From Clostridia bacterium (GTDB lineage: Bacteria > Bacillota_A > Clostridia > Christensenellales > Aristaeellaceae), in NCBI GenBank assembly GCA_017509065.1, contig JAFWQM010000015.1, forward strand, positions 1 through 37,378: DNA of 37,378 bases. The letters run 5' to 3'. This document shows positions 24,994 to 33,826 of the stretch, piece after piece. Position 1 is the stretch's first letter. Every line of letters starts with the position of its first letter. The notes below the pieces were generated by a model. That model ran no database searches, was not told the DNA's origin, and saw nothing but the letters and a program-made list of their open reading frames with translations. Both the position numbers and the translations under genes were made by a program.

Positions 24994-25230
24994 ATGGATT
25001 TAAAAACCTGGTTTGACAACGAGATCGTTCCCTGCGTTCGGGCGGATGGCGGCTGGCTGGAATGGCCGGACGCGGGCGACGGCGTGGCGGAGATTATTGC
25101 TAAAGGTGAGTGCGCGCACTGCGCCGCGCTGGATAAGTGCCTCCGGTGGGCGCAGATGAAAGCAAAGCGGGAACTGGGGCTGGACATCCACTTTTCTGTA
25201 AAGCGGGACCCGTTCCTGTGGAGAAAGTGA
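24994..25230 (+). CDS. Small NifU-like protein
   Basis: This 78-residue protein resembles the C-terminal Nfu domain of NifU, a scaffold or carrier for Fe-S clusters. It shows VRADGGWLEW (Asp18-Gly19-Gly20) followed by GECAHCAALDKC (Cys40, Cys43, Cys49), the order and spacing of DGG and C-x-x-C found in Nfu domains. It also has Cys14 and the unusual third Cys49, and lacks the normal hydrophobic ending. AGGAAAGAGG precedes the ATG. It lies between the binding protein and a GH38 gene (11-base gap), a strange place for an Fe-S assembly factor. It may instead be a metal-binding protein repurposed in this locus. Family assignment is from motif reading only. Confidence 0.6.
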   Translation: MDLKTWFDNEIVPCVRADGGWLEWPDAGDGVAEIIAKGECAHCAALDKCLRWAQMKAKRELGLDIHFSVKRDPFLWRK

Positions 25231-25240
25231 GCGGAGAGAT

Positions 25241-28216
25241 ATGGCGCATGTGAAAGTCATCCGCCGATCCATGCTCCCGGATGAATGGACCCGGGTGCGC
25301 ATCGGCTGGCTGAAAAAAAAGCTGTTCGCGAAGGAAGCGGAAATCACCGGCTGGACGGTGCGCGAGGGGCGGCAGACGGGCGATAACAGCTATGTGATGT
25401 ATGACGCGGAGCCGCGGGCGCTGCTGCGGGGCGACGAATACTTTACCCCGGACGGCACCGCTTTCCTCCACGCGGAAGCCGTCGTGCCGGACTTTCTGGC
25501 CAGTGAAAAAAAACTGCGCCTCAGGCTGACCACGGCGGGGGAAATGCTGGTGCGGGTGAACGGACGCCTGCACGGCGGGATCGACCCGAACCGGGAAACC
25601 ATGCCGCTTCCGCATGCGCCGGGGGGGCGCTATGTTTTTGACATCGAGGGGTATAACCGCTCCAAGCCGGACGACGACCGAAATGAAGACACCATGCGCT
25701 TCAAGGGCTGCCGCCAGGTGTTCCAGGGCGCCTTTTTTGTTCTCCCGGACGAGGACATAAACGCCCTGTATCAGGATGCGATGCTTTTTTACAACATCCT
25801 CACGGGCGGGGAATTTGACGAGGATTACCGCGCGCTGGTGTCTGACCGGCTGTATCACGCCCTGAACCTGGTGGACTGGGACACCGGCGCGGGGATGCGT
25901 CAAGCGCGGGCGTATATCGAACGGGAATTGTATGGAAACCACTTGTATCGGGGTTCCGGATCGGTAGCCCTGGTGGCGCACAGCCATCTGGACATCGCAT
26001 ATTACTGGCAGAGGAAGCACGCCGTGCAGAAAAACGCCCGGACGTGCCTGATCCAATTGGAATTGATGGAGAGGTATCCGTCCCTCAAATACACCCATAC
26101 CCAGGCGTATCTGTTTGAAACGCTGGAAAAATATTATCCCGACCTTTTTGAAAGAGTCCGGGAAAAGGTGAAAAGCGGCCAGTTTGAGCCCGCGGGCGGC
26201 ATGTACGTGGAATCAGACTGCAACATCCCCTCCGCCGAAAGCCTGACGCGGCAATTCCTGTACGGCCAGCGATATTTCCGGGAAAAGTTCGGGAAAGCCT
26301 GCGGCAACTGCTGGCTGCCGGACGTATTCGGCACCAGCGCCATTCTGCCGCAGATCCTCCGAAAGAGCGGCATCCGCTATTATGTGTCGAACAAAATGTC
26401 CACCTGGAACGACACGAACCGGTTTCCCCACAACAGCTTTATCTGGCGGGGGCTGGATGGCAGCGAGGTCTACGCCTGCGTGCCGCCGACCCATTTCATC
26501 ACGGCGGCGACACCCACGGAGATCATGCAGAACTGGAATGCTTATCAGGACAAGAATTCCGGCGCGGCTACCCTTTGCATGTACGGCTACGGCGATGGTG
26601 GCAGCGGCGTGACAGAAGACATGATGCAGAGCATTGAGCGCCTTCCTAAAGTTTCTGCCATGCCGGAGATCACGGTCACCGGCGGGCAGGCTTATCTGGA
26701 AGAAAACCTGAACGAAACCAAACGCCTGAGCGTGTGGGACGGGGAACTGTATCTGGAAATGCACCGGGGCACATTTACCACCAAATCGGATTTGAAGCGG
26801 AAGAACCGGCAGCTGGAAATCCTGCTTCGGGATGCGGAGCTCTGCTGCGCCCTGCGCTGGCTGCAAGGCGCGCCGTATCCCGCGGAAACGCTGCGCGAAA
26901 CCTGGAAAAAACTCCTGATCAATCAGTTCCACGATATCCTTCCCGGCAGCCATATCCGGCCCGTCTTTGAAGACGCCATGGCGGATTACGCGGAGATTCG
27001 GAAAGCCTGCGAAGCGATAATCGGAGAGGAACCCGGTTCGCTGTACAACACTCTAAACTTTCCAAGGTCGTTGCCTGCCTTTGTCCGGGACGAAACGGGC
27101 GATGAAACGCGCCTGGGCTTACCTGGAAGGTTTGTGCGCGGAGACATGCCCGCCCTGTCCCAAGTGACAGAACAGCCGGCTCGGACTGATAGCGAATGGA
27201 TACGGGCGGAAACGCTGTCCAACGGTCGCATCGCCGTATCCACGGACAGAATGAGCGCGGTCATTGCCCCCGACGGGAGCATCGAAAGCCTGAAAGACGC
27301 GAAGGGGCGGGAATACACCCAGGGCGAATTCAACAAGCTGCGCCTGTTCCGGGACGTGCCTGGCAACTATGACGCCTGGGATATCCTGCCCACTTATCGG
27401 GAAACGGAGCTGCCCTTGGCGGTGGATGAACCTTTGAAGGAATCATCCAGGAATGGGGAAACCGCTGCCTTTGTCTGCGCGCTGAAAACCGAAAAAAGCC
27501 GGTTTGTCCGCACCTTGCGCTTTTTCCGGGATCAGGGGATCATCGAAGCGGAATACCACGTGGACTGGCGCGAGGATCATGTACTGGCCAAGGCGGAGTT
27601 TGCCTGCGCCGTGCGCGCGCCTTACGCCCTGTGCGATACAAGCGCGGGATACATTGTCCGGGAAACAAACCGCAACACCTCCTGGCAGCAAGCCCGGTAT
27701 GAGGTATGCCAGCACAAATGGTGCGACCTGAGCGAGACCGGCGGGGGCGTGGCAATCATCAACGACGGAAAATACGGCGTAGGCCTGTGGGAAAACGTGA
27801 TCTCCCTCAGCCTGCTCCGGGCTACTTGCCGCCCCGACTTGCTTTCCGACCGGGGAGAGCATGATTTCGCTTACCTGATCGTACCCCATACGGGCACCGC
27901 CCAAGAGGACGGAATCAACCGGCTGGCGCTGGAATACAACACACCACTTCTGAAAACAGAATTGCCAGCGCTGGCGCTGCCAGAGATAGGGTCGATGTTC
28001 CTGCAAAGTCTGAAACAGTCCGAGGACGGGAAAAATCTCATCTTCCGGCTGACCGAGCAGGACGGGCGGCGCGGGGAGATTCGCTTCCCCTTCCCGGTCA
28101 CAAAGGCGAACCTGCTGGAGGATGAGGAAACGGAAACTGACAGGATTGCCTACGGTCCCTTTGAAATGCTGACCCTGAGCGTGGACCCGGACAAAGCCCG
28201 GGCCTGGCTGAAATGA
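25241..28216 (+). CDS. GH38 alpha-mannosidase
   Basis: This zinc-dependent retaining exo-alpha-mannosidase trims mannose from N-glycan or mannan oligosaccharides. The 991-residue protein has a beta-domain at the N-terminus, then the catalytic barrel with AHSHLDIAYYW (His249 and Asp251 bind zinc), WLPDVFGTS (Asp361, nucleophile and zinc ligand) and NQFHDILPGS (His564, zinc). The three-helix bundle and C-terminal beta-sandwiches follow. There is no signal peptide. GGAGAG precedes the ATG and the gap to the NifU-like gene is 10 bases. It belongs to the same group as the other classical GH38 at 33827-36910, but the two have diverged considerably. Confidence 0.93.
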   Translation: MAHVKVIRRSMLPDEWTRVRIGWLKKKLFAKEAEITGWTVREGRQTGDNSYVMYDAEPRALLRGDEYFTPDGTAFLHAEAVVPDFLASEKKLRLRLTTAGEMLVRVNGRLHGGIDPNRETMPLPHAPGGRYVFDIEGYNRSKPDDDRNEDTMRFKGCRQVFQGAFFVLPDEDINALYQDAMLFYNILTGGEFDEDYRALVSDRLYHALNLVDWDTGAGMRQARAYIERELYGNHLYRGSGSVALVAHSHLDIAYYWQRKHAVQKNARTCLIQLELMERYPSLKYTHTQAYLFETLEKYYPDLFERVREKVKSGQFEPAGGMYVESDCNIPSAESLTRQFLYGQRYFREKFGKACGNCWLPDVFGTSAILPQILRKSGIRYYVSNKMSTWNDTNRFPHNSFIWRGLDGSEVYACVPPTHFITAATPTEIMQNWNAYQDKNSGAATLCMYGYGDGGSGVTEDMMQSIERLPKVSAMPEITVTGGQAYLEENLNETKRLSVWDGELYLEMHRGTFTTKSDLKRKNRQLEILLRDAELCCALRWLQGAPYPAETLRETWKKLLINQFHDILPGSHIRPVFEDAMADYAEIRKACEAIIGEEPGSLYNTLNFPRSLPAFVRDETGDETRLGLPGRFVRGDMPALSQVTEQPARTDSEWIRAETLSNGRIAVSTDRMSAVIAPDGSIESLKDAKGREYTQGEFNKLRLFRDVPGNYDAWDILPTYRETELPLAVDEPLKESSRNGETAAFVCALKTEKSRFVRTLRFFRDQGIIEAEYHVDWREDHVLAKAEFACAVRAPYALCDTSAGYIVRETNRNTSWQQARYEVCQHKWCDLSETGGGVAIINDGKYGVGLWENVISLSLLRATCRPDLLSDRGEHDFAYLIVPHTGTAQEDGINRLALEYNTPLLKTELPALALPEIGSMFLQSLKQSEDGKNLIFRLTEQDGRRGEIRFPFPVTKANLLEDEETETDRIAYGPFEMLTLSVDPDKARAWLK

Positions 28217-28244
28217 ACGAAACCGGAAGGACGGTCGGACAAAG

Positions 28245-30701
28245 ATGCAAAAGCTGAAAAGAAAGTGGCATATTGAAGTGCTGCATCATTCCCATACGGA
28301 CATCGGCTATACGGAGCGGCAGGAACTGATCTGCCGCCAGCACGCTGATTTTCTGCGGCAGGCGCTGGATATCCTGCGCCGGATCGACGCGGGCGAAGCG
28401 GAGGAGCAGCGGGGATTCCGCTGGCAGTGCGAAAACTACTGGCAGATCGAAAACTTCCTGCTCCACGCCTCAGAAAAAGACAGGGAAGACCTGGTTCATT
28501 ATGTCCGCTCCGGATGCATCGGCCTGTCCGCCTCCTATCTGAACCTGACCGACCTGATTGATGAAACGGTGCTGAATGAGCATTTGATGATGGCCCGAGA
28601 GTGGGCGGACAGTGTCGGCGCGGCAATGAAAAGCGCTATGACGGCGGACGTGAACGGCTATTCCCCGGCGCTCCCGGATGCCCTTTCCGCCGCCGGGGTG
28701 CAATATTTTTACTCCGCCCTGCACACGCACCACGGCATGTACCCGCTGCATCATAATCCGGCCTTCTTCCGCTGGCGCGGACCGCATGGCGGGAGCGTGC
28801 TGACCTTTGTGGGCGAGCATTACCACTGGGGTCATGTGCTGGGGCTGTGCCCGCACGGCACCTCCTCCTATATGCTCAATGACGATTTGCTTTGGGAGAT
28901 CGAGAGCGGAAAGCGCTTCACCACCAACGCCGAAACCACCGAGCAGGAAGAAATCGACCTAGCGGCAAAGAGGATCACCCGCTATCTGGCCGGGCTGGAG
29001 GAATTCGGCTGGCCGCTGGGTTTTGTGCCAGTGTTCGTCAGCGGCATTTATTCGGACAACTCCCCGCCCAATGGACGGGTGGCGGAGCGGGTGAACCGGC
29101 TGAACGCGCTTTTTGGCGGTCAAATCATCCTTGAAATGACAACCCTGGACGCCTTCTTTGAAAAACTGGAGGCTTCCGGCGTGGACATTCCCGAGTACAG
29201 CGGCGATTTCACGGACTGGTGGGCGGACGGCGTCGGCTCCACCCCGGAAGCGGTGAAGCTATATCGGGACGCCCAGCGGAAAAGAAACCTGGCCGCGCTG
29301 CTGGACCCTGAAAAGAAATGTATTGACCGTGACTTGTGGCGGCAGTCAGGCCGGAATATGATGCTTTACGCCGAGCACACCTGGGGTCACTCCGCGTCTG
29401 TGTCTGACCCGTACAAGTCGCTGGTGTCGGAAATGAATCTGAAAAAGACGGCTTACGCGGTGAATGCCAATTCCGAGGCAGGCGCGCTGCTGGACAGCGT
29501 GCTGGAAGGTCTTGGAAATCGGGCAATTTATCCTGACCGCTCCCTGCGCTTCCGGGTACTGAACCCGTATCCCTTCCAGATGAGCGCGCCGGTGGCTGTG
29601 CCGCTGCTGGGCTGGGAATATCCCCTGGGCTGCGCGCAGAAGGAAATTCCACTCTCCCTTTCGGACGCGGCCACGGGAGAGTTTCTTCCGACCCGGACGG
29701 GGCCCGGCCCCAGAGGCAAGCTGGCGGAAACGGCGGTGACCTTGAATCCCGGAGAAAGCCGGGAACTACAGCTTTCGTATCAGAAGGCGGGACATGAAAT
29801 GCCCGCGCATACGGCCTGGATGTGCGCCGACGCGGTGAGGGATTTGGAGGAAATCAAGGGCCTGGCAACGCCCGCGTATATCGAAACCCGCTTCTTCACC
29901 ATTCGCACAGACCCACAAAAGGGTATCAAATCTATCCTTTACCGGGAGACAGGCACGGAACTGCTGGACACGGCCAGTCCTTACGGCGCATTTCATTGTA
30001 TTTACGAGGCAACTCCCGCCTCCGGCCCGCAGACTTCTTCACGGCGGCGCATGGGCCGCAGCCGCCAGACAATTAACACAAGAGAGTATCCCGCCCGGCC
30101 CACACGCTTTGCTGTGACAGAGCAGAATGATACGTCGGTGACGCTGCATATCGCCTACGGCCTGGAAGGGACGGACGAATGCTCCCTGGATTTGAAGATT
30201 TGGAATTTGCTGCCCCGCATCGACGCGGTGATCCGAATCAGGAAGAAAAGCTGCCCGGACGCGGAAGGGATTCGGATGGCGCTGCCATTTTCGACGGACG
30301 GGGAAAACGAGACGTGGATCGACAAAACCGGCTGCGTCATGCGTCCCGGCATCGACCAGCTTCCGGGCACCTGTCAGGAATTCTGGTGCCTGCAAAACGG
30401 CGCCGTCCGCAGGGGCCGGACATTTGATCTGATTTTAGGAACACCGGACGTGCCGCTCATTTCCTTCGGCGAAGGAAACAAAGGGCCCGTCACGCTGTGT
30501 GACGGGCACGGAACAGACCTGAACCGGGCGGTGATGTTCAGCCGGATCATGAACAACTTCTGGGAAACCAATTTCGCCGTCGATCTCGGCGGCTGGCACG
30601 AATTCCGTTATTTCCTGACGGTCTCGCCCCTGGACACCCCTGAAAACCAGCTTCGGAAATGCGCTGCCCTAAGTACGGGATTGCCGGTGATCAGCCTGTA
30701 A
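28245..30701 (+). CDS. Divergent GH38-like glycosidase
   Basis: The 818-residue protein has the GH38 pattern in altered form. HHSHTDIGYT gives zinc ligands His17 and Asp19 almost at the N-terminus. TADVNGYS (Asp135) stands in place of the usual W-x-x-D-x-F-G nucleophile motif. YAEHTWGHS (His378) resembles the third zinc motif of a distinct branch. It has no N-terminal beta-domain. It therefore looks like an alpha-mannosidase-fold enzyme of a little-studied subgroup; substrate and even linkage are open. The ribosome site is weak (GGACAAAG). It follows the classical GH38 by 28 bases and is the last gene of the operon, ending 7 bases from the convergent GH106-like gene. Confidence 0.75.
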   Translation: MQKLKRKWHIEVLHHSHTDIGYTERQELICRQHADFLRQALDILRRIDAGEAEEQRGFRWQCENYWQIENFLLHASEKDREDLVHYVRSGCIGLSASYLNLTDLIDETVLNEHLMMAREWADSVGAAMKSAMTADVNGYSPALPDALSAAGVQYFYSALHTHHGMYPLHHNPAFFRWRGPHGGSVLTFVGEHYHWGHVLGLCPHGTSSYMLNDDLLWEIESGKRFTTNAETTEQEEIDLAAKRITRYLAGLEEFGWPLGFVPVFVSGIYSDNSPPNGRVAERVNRLNALFGGQIILEMTTLDAFFEKLEASGVDIPEYSGDFTDWWADGVGSTPEAVKLYRDAQRKRNLAALLDPEKKCIDRDLWRQSGRNMMLYAEHTWGHSASVSDPYKSLVSEMNLKKTAYAVNANSEAGALLDSVLEGLGNRAIYPDRSLRFRVLNPYPFQMSAPVAVPLLGWEYPLGCAQKEIPLSLSDAATGEFLPTRTGPGPRGKLAETAVTLNPGESRELQLSYQKAGHEMPAHTAWMCADAVRDLEEIKGLATPAYIETRFFTIRTDPQKGIKSILYRETGTELLDTASPYGAFHCIYEATPASGPQTSSRRRMGRSRQTINTREYPARPTRFAVTEQNDTSVTLHIAYGLEGTDECSLDLKIWNLLPRIDAVIRIRKKSCPDAEGIRMALPFSTDGENETWIDKTGCVMRPGIDQLPGTCQEFWCLQNGAVRRGRTFDLILGTPDVPLISFGEGNKGPVTLCDGHGTDLNRAVMFSRIMNNFWETNFAVDLGGWHEFRYFLTVSPLDTPENQLRKCAALSTGLPVISL

Positions 30702-30708
30702 GAACTGG

Positions 30709-33700
30709 TCAGTATTCAAAGAGGTGCGGCTCGCTCAGCAGCCCGGAGGGAGTGAGCATATAATTGCGCGTCCACCTCATCCCGGCGCTGCGCCAGGCGG
30801 CGGGCCCGAACCAGATGACGGATGGGTCATTAAGGTGCAGGGCTCCAAAAGCGTTGATGCGGCTGGAAAAAACCGTGATGTCCAGCACATGTTCGCCTTT
30901 AGGCAGGAAGCCGAAATCCGCTTCCGAGGGCGAGAGCGACAGGTTGGCGACGCGCTTTCCGTCCAGTTCGGTCGTCACGCAGGGGGCGGCAAAGCGTCCG
31001 AGCCGCATTTTCAGCTTCCGTCCTCCTTGCAGGCGGAAGCGGTAGGTCATCGCGCCGGAATAGAAGGGGAAGCCCTGGGCCGTCCAGTCGCCGTAAGCCA
31101 GCGTGCGCGGCGCGGGAATGATCTTTTTGTCCGCGCCACATACCGCCACGCCGAAGTCTCCCAGCAGGAACACGCTTTCCACCGCGACGGAAGCGGCGAT
31201 GGGCTTGGTGATTTCCACAGTGTTCACCCCGGCGCGGACAGGGCCGACACGGAAACACTGAATCGCTTCATCCGTGAAGAAGCCCGCGGGCGTCCTGTCC
31301 ACAGGCGCGCCGTTGAACAGGATTTCCGATTGGTCTGCGTCCTCCAGCGCCAGGCGGGCGGACGGAAGCTCAATGTCAGAACAGAACGAAATACGCAGGG
31401 ACAGCGTGTGCTCCGCTTTTTCCGGCGGCAGCGCCCAGGGCTGGGCTCCCGAAACCGAAGCGGTGGAGATGCCAAGCTTTTCTTTTGCCGCGACGCCGAT
31501 GCGCAGCATGTCTTCCTCCTCCTGCCACGGCCCGCCGTCCACGCTCCACTCGGCGGTATCCAGTACCAGCGCGTTGTCTTCCGCTGGGATAATCTCGTCC
31601 GGCGGCGGCAGGAAGCGCTCGGAGACCGGCTCCACCGTCGGTGACAATTCCTCTGCCATGCTGATGCCGTAGCTGCCGTTGAGCGCGCTTTCCCGCACGG
31701 AAGCAGGCGCGGAAACGGAAGCAGCGGGAGAAAGGCGCAAAAGCAGGCTGTCCTGCCCCCAGCAGTTCCAGGAAAGCACCGTGCTTTCCGCGCCGCGCTC
31801 CGCCGGATAGGGGCGGATTTCTCCCATCATGGTGTCGTATACCGTCACATCCCAACAGCCCTTGATTTCGATCCGGTATTCCGCCATGGTGTCAGGCGCG
31901 CCGGGTTTGCTGGGCTGGGCGTGGACGATGAACGCATTGCGGCAGTCCCCGTCCTGGCGCAGGCCGCAGAGCAGCCCTTCCGCGGGCGCGCCCTTCTTCG
32001 TCAGAATTTGGACTTCACGCTTATCCCGCAGGCTTTGGTTCAGCAGTTCCCGATCCCAGGGGAGGCGTTCGCATTCTTTAGCGAATTTCTCCGCCTCGTC
32101 GGAGGGCAGGGCGTCCACATACTTCGGTGCGCTGCCCAGGAAGATGACCTGTCCGCCGTTTTCCCGGAACGCGCGCAACCTGTCCAGGGTGGTGCGCCGC
32201 AGGGTTTCGCAGGCGGGAACGATCACCGCATCATAGGCCATTTCGCCCACCCGGAAAGCATCACCCGGTTGGTACAGGGAGGGCAGCGTGGATTCGCAGA
32301 TATAGTCAAAATCCAGGGTATCATAAAGCAGCCACTGGGTCAGTTCCGCAAAACGGCGGTCCAGCTCCGCGCGTTTGCGTCCGGTCAGGTCGTTGGGGCC
32401 GAAGGCGATCCAGCAGGATTCGATGGGATGGATCACGCCGATGCGGATAAGAGGCCTGCCCCGGGTCATCAGGGTGTTGACCCGGGCAAAGTGATCCTCG
32501 ATGAAGGGATATTCCTTCCACCAGGGGCTTTGGTGGCCGATGGAGGCTGGGTAATCGCGCTTGGATTCCCCATGCATGGAGCACCAGTACAGGTGATGGA
32601 CGCGGACGGACACCCCCAGCGCCGCCTGCCAGTCCCCTTGCAGCTTGTGTCCCTTGAAGTCAAAATCCCAGTTGGTCACGCCGTACAGTTCGCTGGTGAC
32701 GCCCGGGCAGCCCTGCTGATGCGCCGCGGAAGCCGCCTGCTTGAGGGTCACGAACTCGCGGCCATCGCACAATTGGTCGACGCCGGGGAGGGTGAAGGCG
32801 CGGTAAGCCCGCATGCACTCGCCCACGGAACAGGTCTGCAGCTCCAGCGTTCCCTCGTTCATCATGTGGCCGGTCATCAGAATATGATGCTCCTTGCACC
32901 AGGCCCCGATCTGGTCGCAGAAGGCGGAAACGAACCGTTCCGTGGTATGGTCGTGAAAGCGGTAGCGGGTCAGGGAAACGCCCTCCGGCAGTTCCCAGAT
33001 GACCTCGGGCAGACGATCCAGCAGGCTTTCCCCGAAGGCGCGGAGATAGCTTTCCTCCAGGTCGCCTGTCCAGGGGAGAAGAACGTCCTGCAGGTCTGTG
33101 GAACGGGAGAGGGTCGTCTTTTTCGGCATCTGGGGCTCGTCCGTGAAGATGGCCGGGCATGCCGCGCCGATGTCATCCCCCAGCGCTTCCAGGTAGCGGT
33201 CATGGGTGATGTGGATGAAATCCCGGATGGCGGCGGGATTCATGGTGTCCACGTACCCGTTGAAATGGAACCAGGGGCTGGGCTTCGTGCGCTGTTCCAC
33301 GGCGTACCAGATTTGCCCGCCGCTTTGCTCGTTTTCCGTCAGCCGCCGATAGGAGGCGAGACAGCCCCGGTCATTCAGGTACACTTCATACCGGGCCAGC
33401 AGTATTCCGTTCTCCGGCTTCCGTGGGGTAAACAGAAGGAAGCGCTGCCGGTTCTCTTCCTTTTCCGTCACATAGCCCCCGGCGAACCCGGAAGGCCACT
33501 TGTCCTCGTCGTACAGCCAGGCCAGCATTTTTTGCTTTTTCGCCTCCTCCACGCAGAGGCGGATCTTGGCCATGTACTCGTTGGACAGGTATTTGACGCT
33601 CATGCCGGGGCGGGTGTGCATATGAAACCCGCCCATGCCCATCTGCCGCATCACGTCGATTTCCCGAAGCAGCATATCATCCTTCAGGTCACAGTTCCAC

Positions 33701-33789
33701 GCCCAGAATGGCGCGCCGCGGTATTCGGCGGTGGGATTCCGAAACAACTCCGGATCAGGCGTTTTTTCGTTGCCGCGAGGGTAAAGCAT
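30709..33789 (-). CDS. GH106-like glycosidase (alpha-L-rhamnosidase family)
   Basis: The 1026-residue protein opens with the features of the GH106/related superfamily: PFWAWNCDL at residues 27-35, QMGMGGFHMHTRPGM, and WLYDEDKWPSGFAGG at 91-105. It goes on to FTDEP near residue 215, GHMMNEGT near 307 and TSELYG near 365, where catalytic acidic residues are expected. The C-terminal third is beta-sandwich, as in carbohydrate-binding domains. There is no signal peptide. AGGAGG is well placed. It follows the GH38 gene by 37 bases in one operon. Characterised GH106 enzymes remove alpha-L-rhamnose, but many relatives have no known substrate. Confidence 0.75.
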   Translation of the reverse strand: MLYPRGNEKTPDPELFRNPTAEYRGAPFWAWNCDLKDDMLLREIDVMRQMGMGGFHMHTRPGMSVKYLSNEYMAKIRLCVEEAKKQKMLAWLYDEDKWPSGFAGGYVTEKEENRQRFLLFTPRKPENGILLARYEVYLNDRGCLASYRRLTENEQSGGQIWYAVEQRTKPSPWFHFNGYVDTMNPAAIRDFIHITHDRYLEALGDDIGAACPAIFTDEPQMPKKTTLSRSTDLQDVLLPWTGDLEESYLRAFGESLLDRLPEVIWELPEGVSLTRYRFHDHTTERFVSAFCDQIGAWCKEHHILMTGHMMNEGTLELQTCSVGECMRAYRAFTLPGVDQLCDGREFVTLKQAASAAHQQGCPGVTSELYGVTNWDFDFKGHKLQGDWQAALGVSVRVHHLYWCSMHGESKRDYPASIGHQSPWWKEYPFIEDHFARVNTLMTRGRPLIRIGVIHPIESCWIAFGPNDLTGRKRAELDRRFAELTQWLLYDTLDFDYICESTLPSLYQPGDAFRVGEMAYDAVIVPACETLRRTTLDRLRAFRENGGQVIFLGSAPKYVDALPSDEAEKFAKECERLPWDRELLNQSLRDKREVQILTKKGAPAEGLLCGLRQDGDCRNAFIVHAQPSKPGAPDTMAEYRIEIKGCWDVTVYDTMMGEIRPYPAERGAESTVLSWNCWGQDSLLLRLSPAASVSAPASVRESALNGSYGISMAEELSPTVEPVSERFLPPPDEIIPAEDNALVLDTAEWSVDGGPWQEEEDMLRIGVAAKEKLGISTASVSGAQPWALPPEKAEHTLSLRISFCSDIELPSARLALEDADQSEILFNGAPVDRTPAGFFTDEAIQCFRVGPVRAGVNTVEITKPIAASVAVESVFLLGDFGVAVCGADKKIIPAPRTLAYGDWTAQGFPFYSGAMTYRFRLQGGRKLKMRLGRFAAPCVTTELDGKRVANLSLSPSEADFGFLPKGEHVLDITVFSSRINAFGALHLNDPSVIWFGPAAWRSAGMRWTRNYMLTPSGLLSEPHLFEY

Positions 33790-33826
33790 GGGAACCTCCT
33801 AATCTGTACTCTTTTTGAAACTGTTT

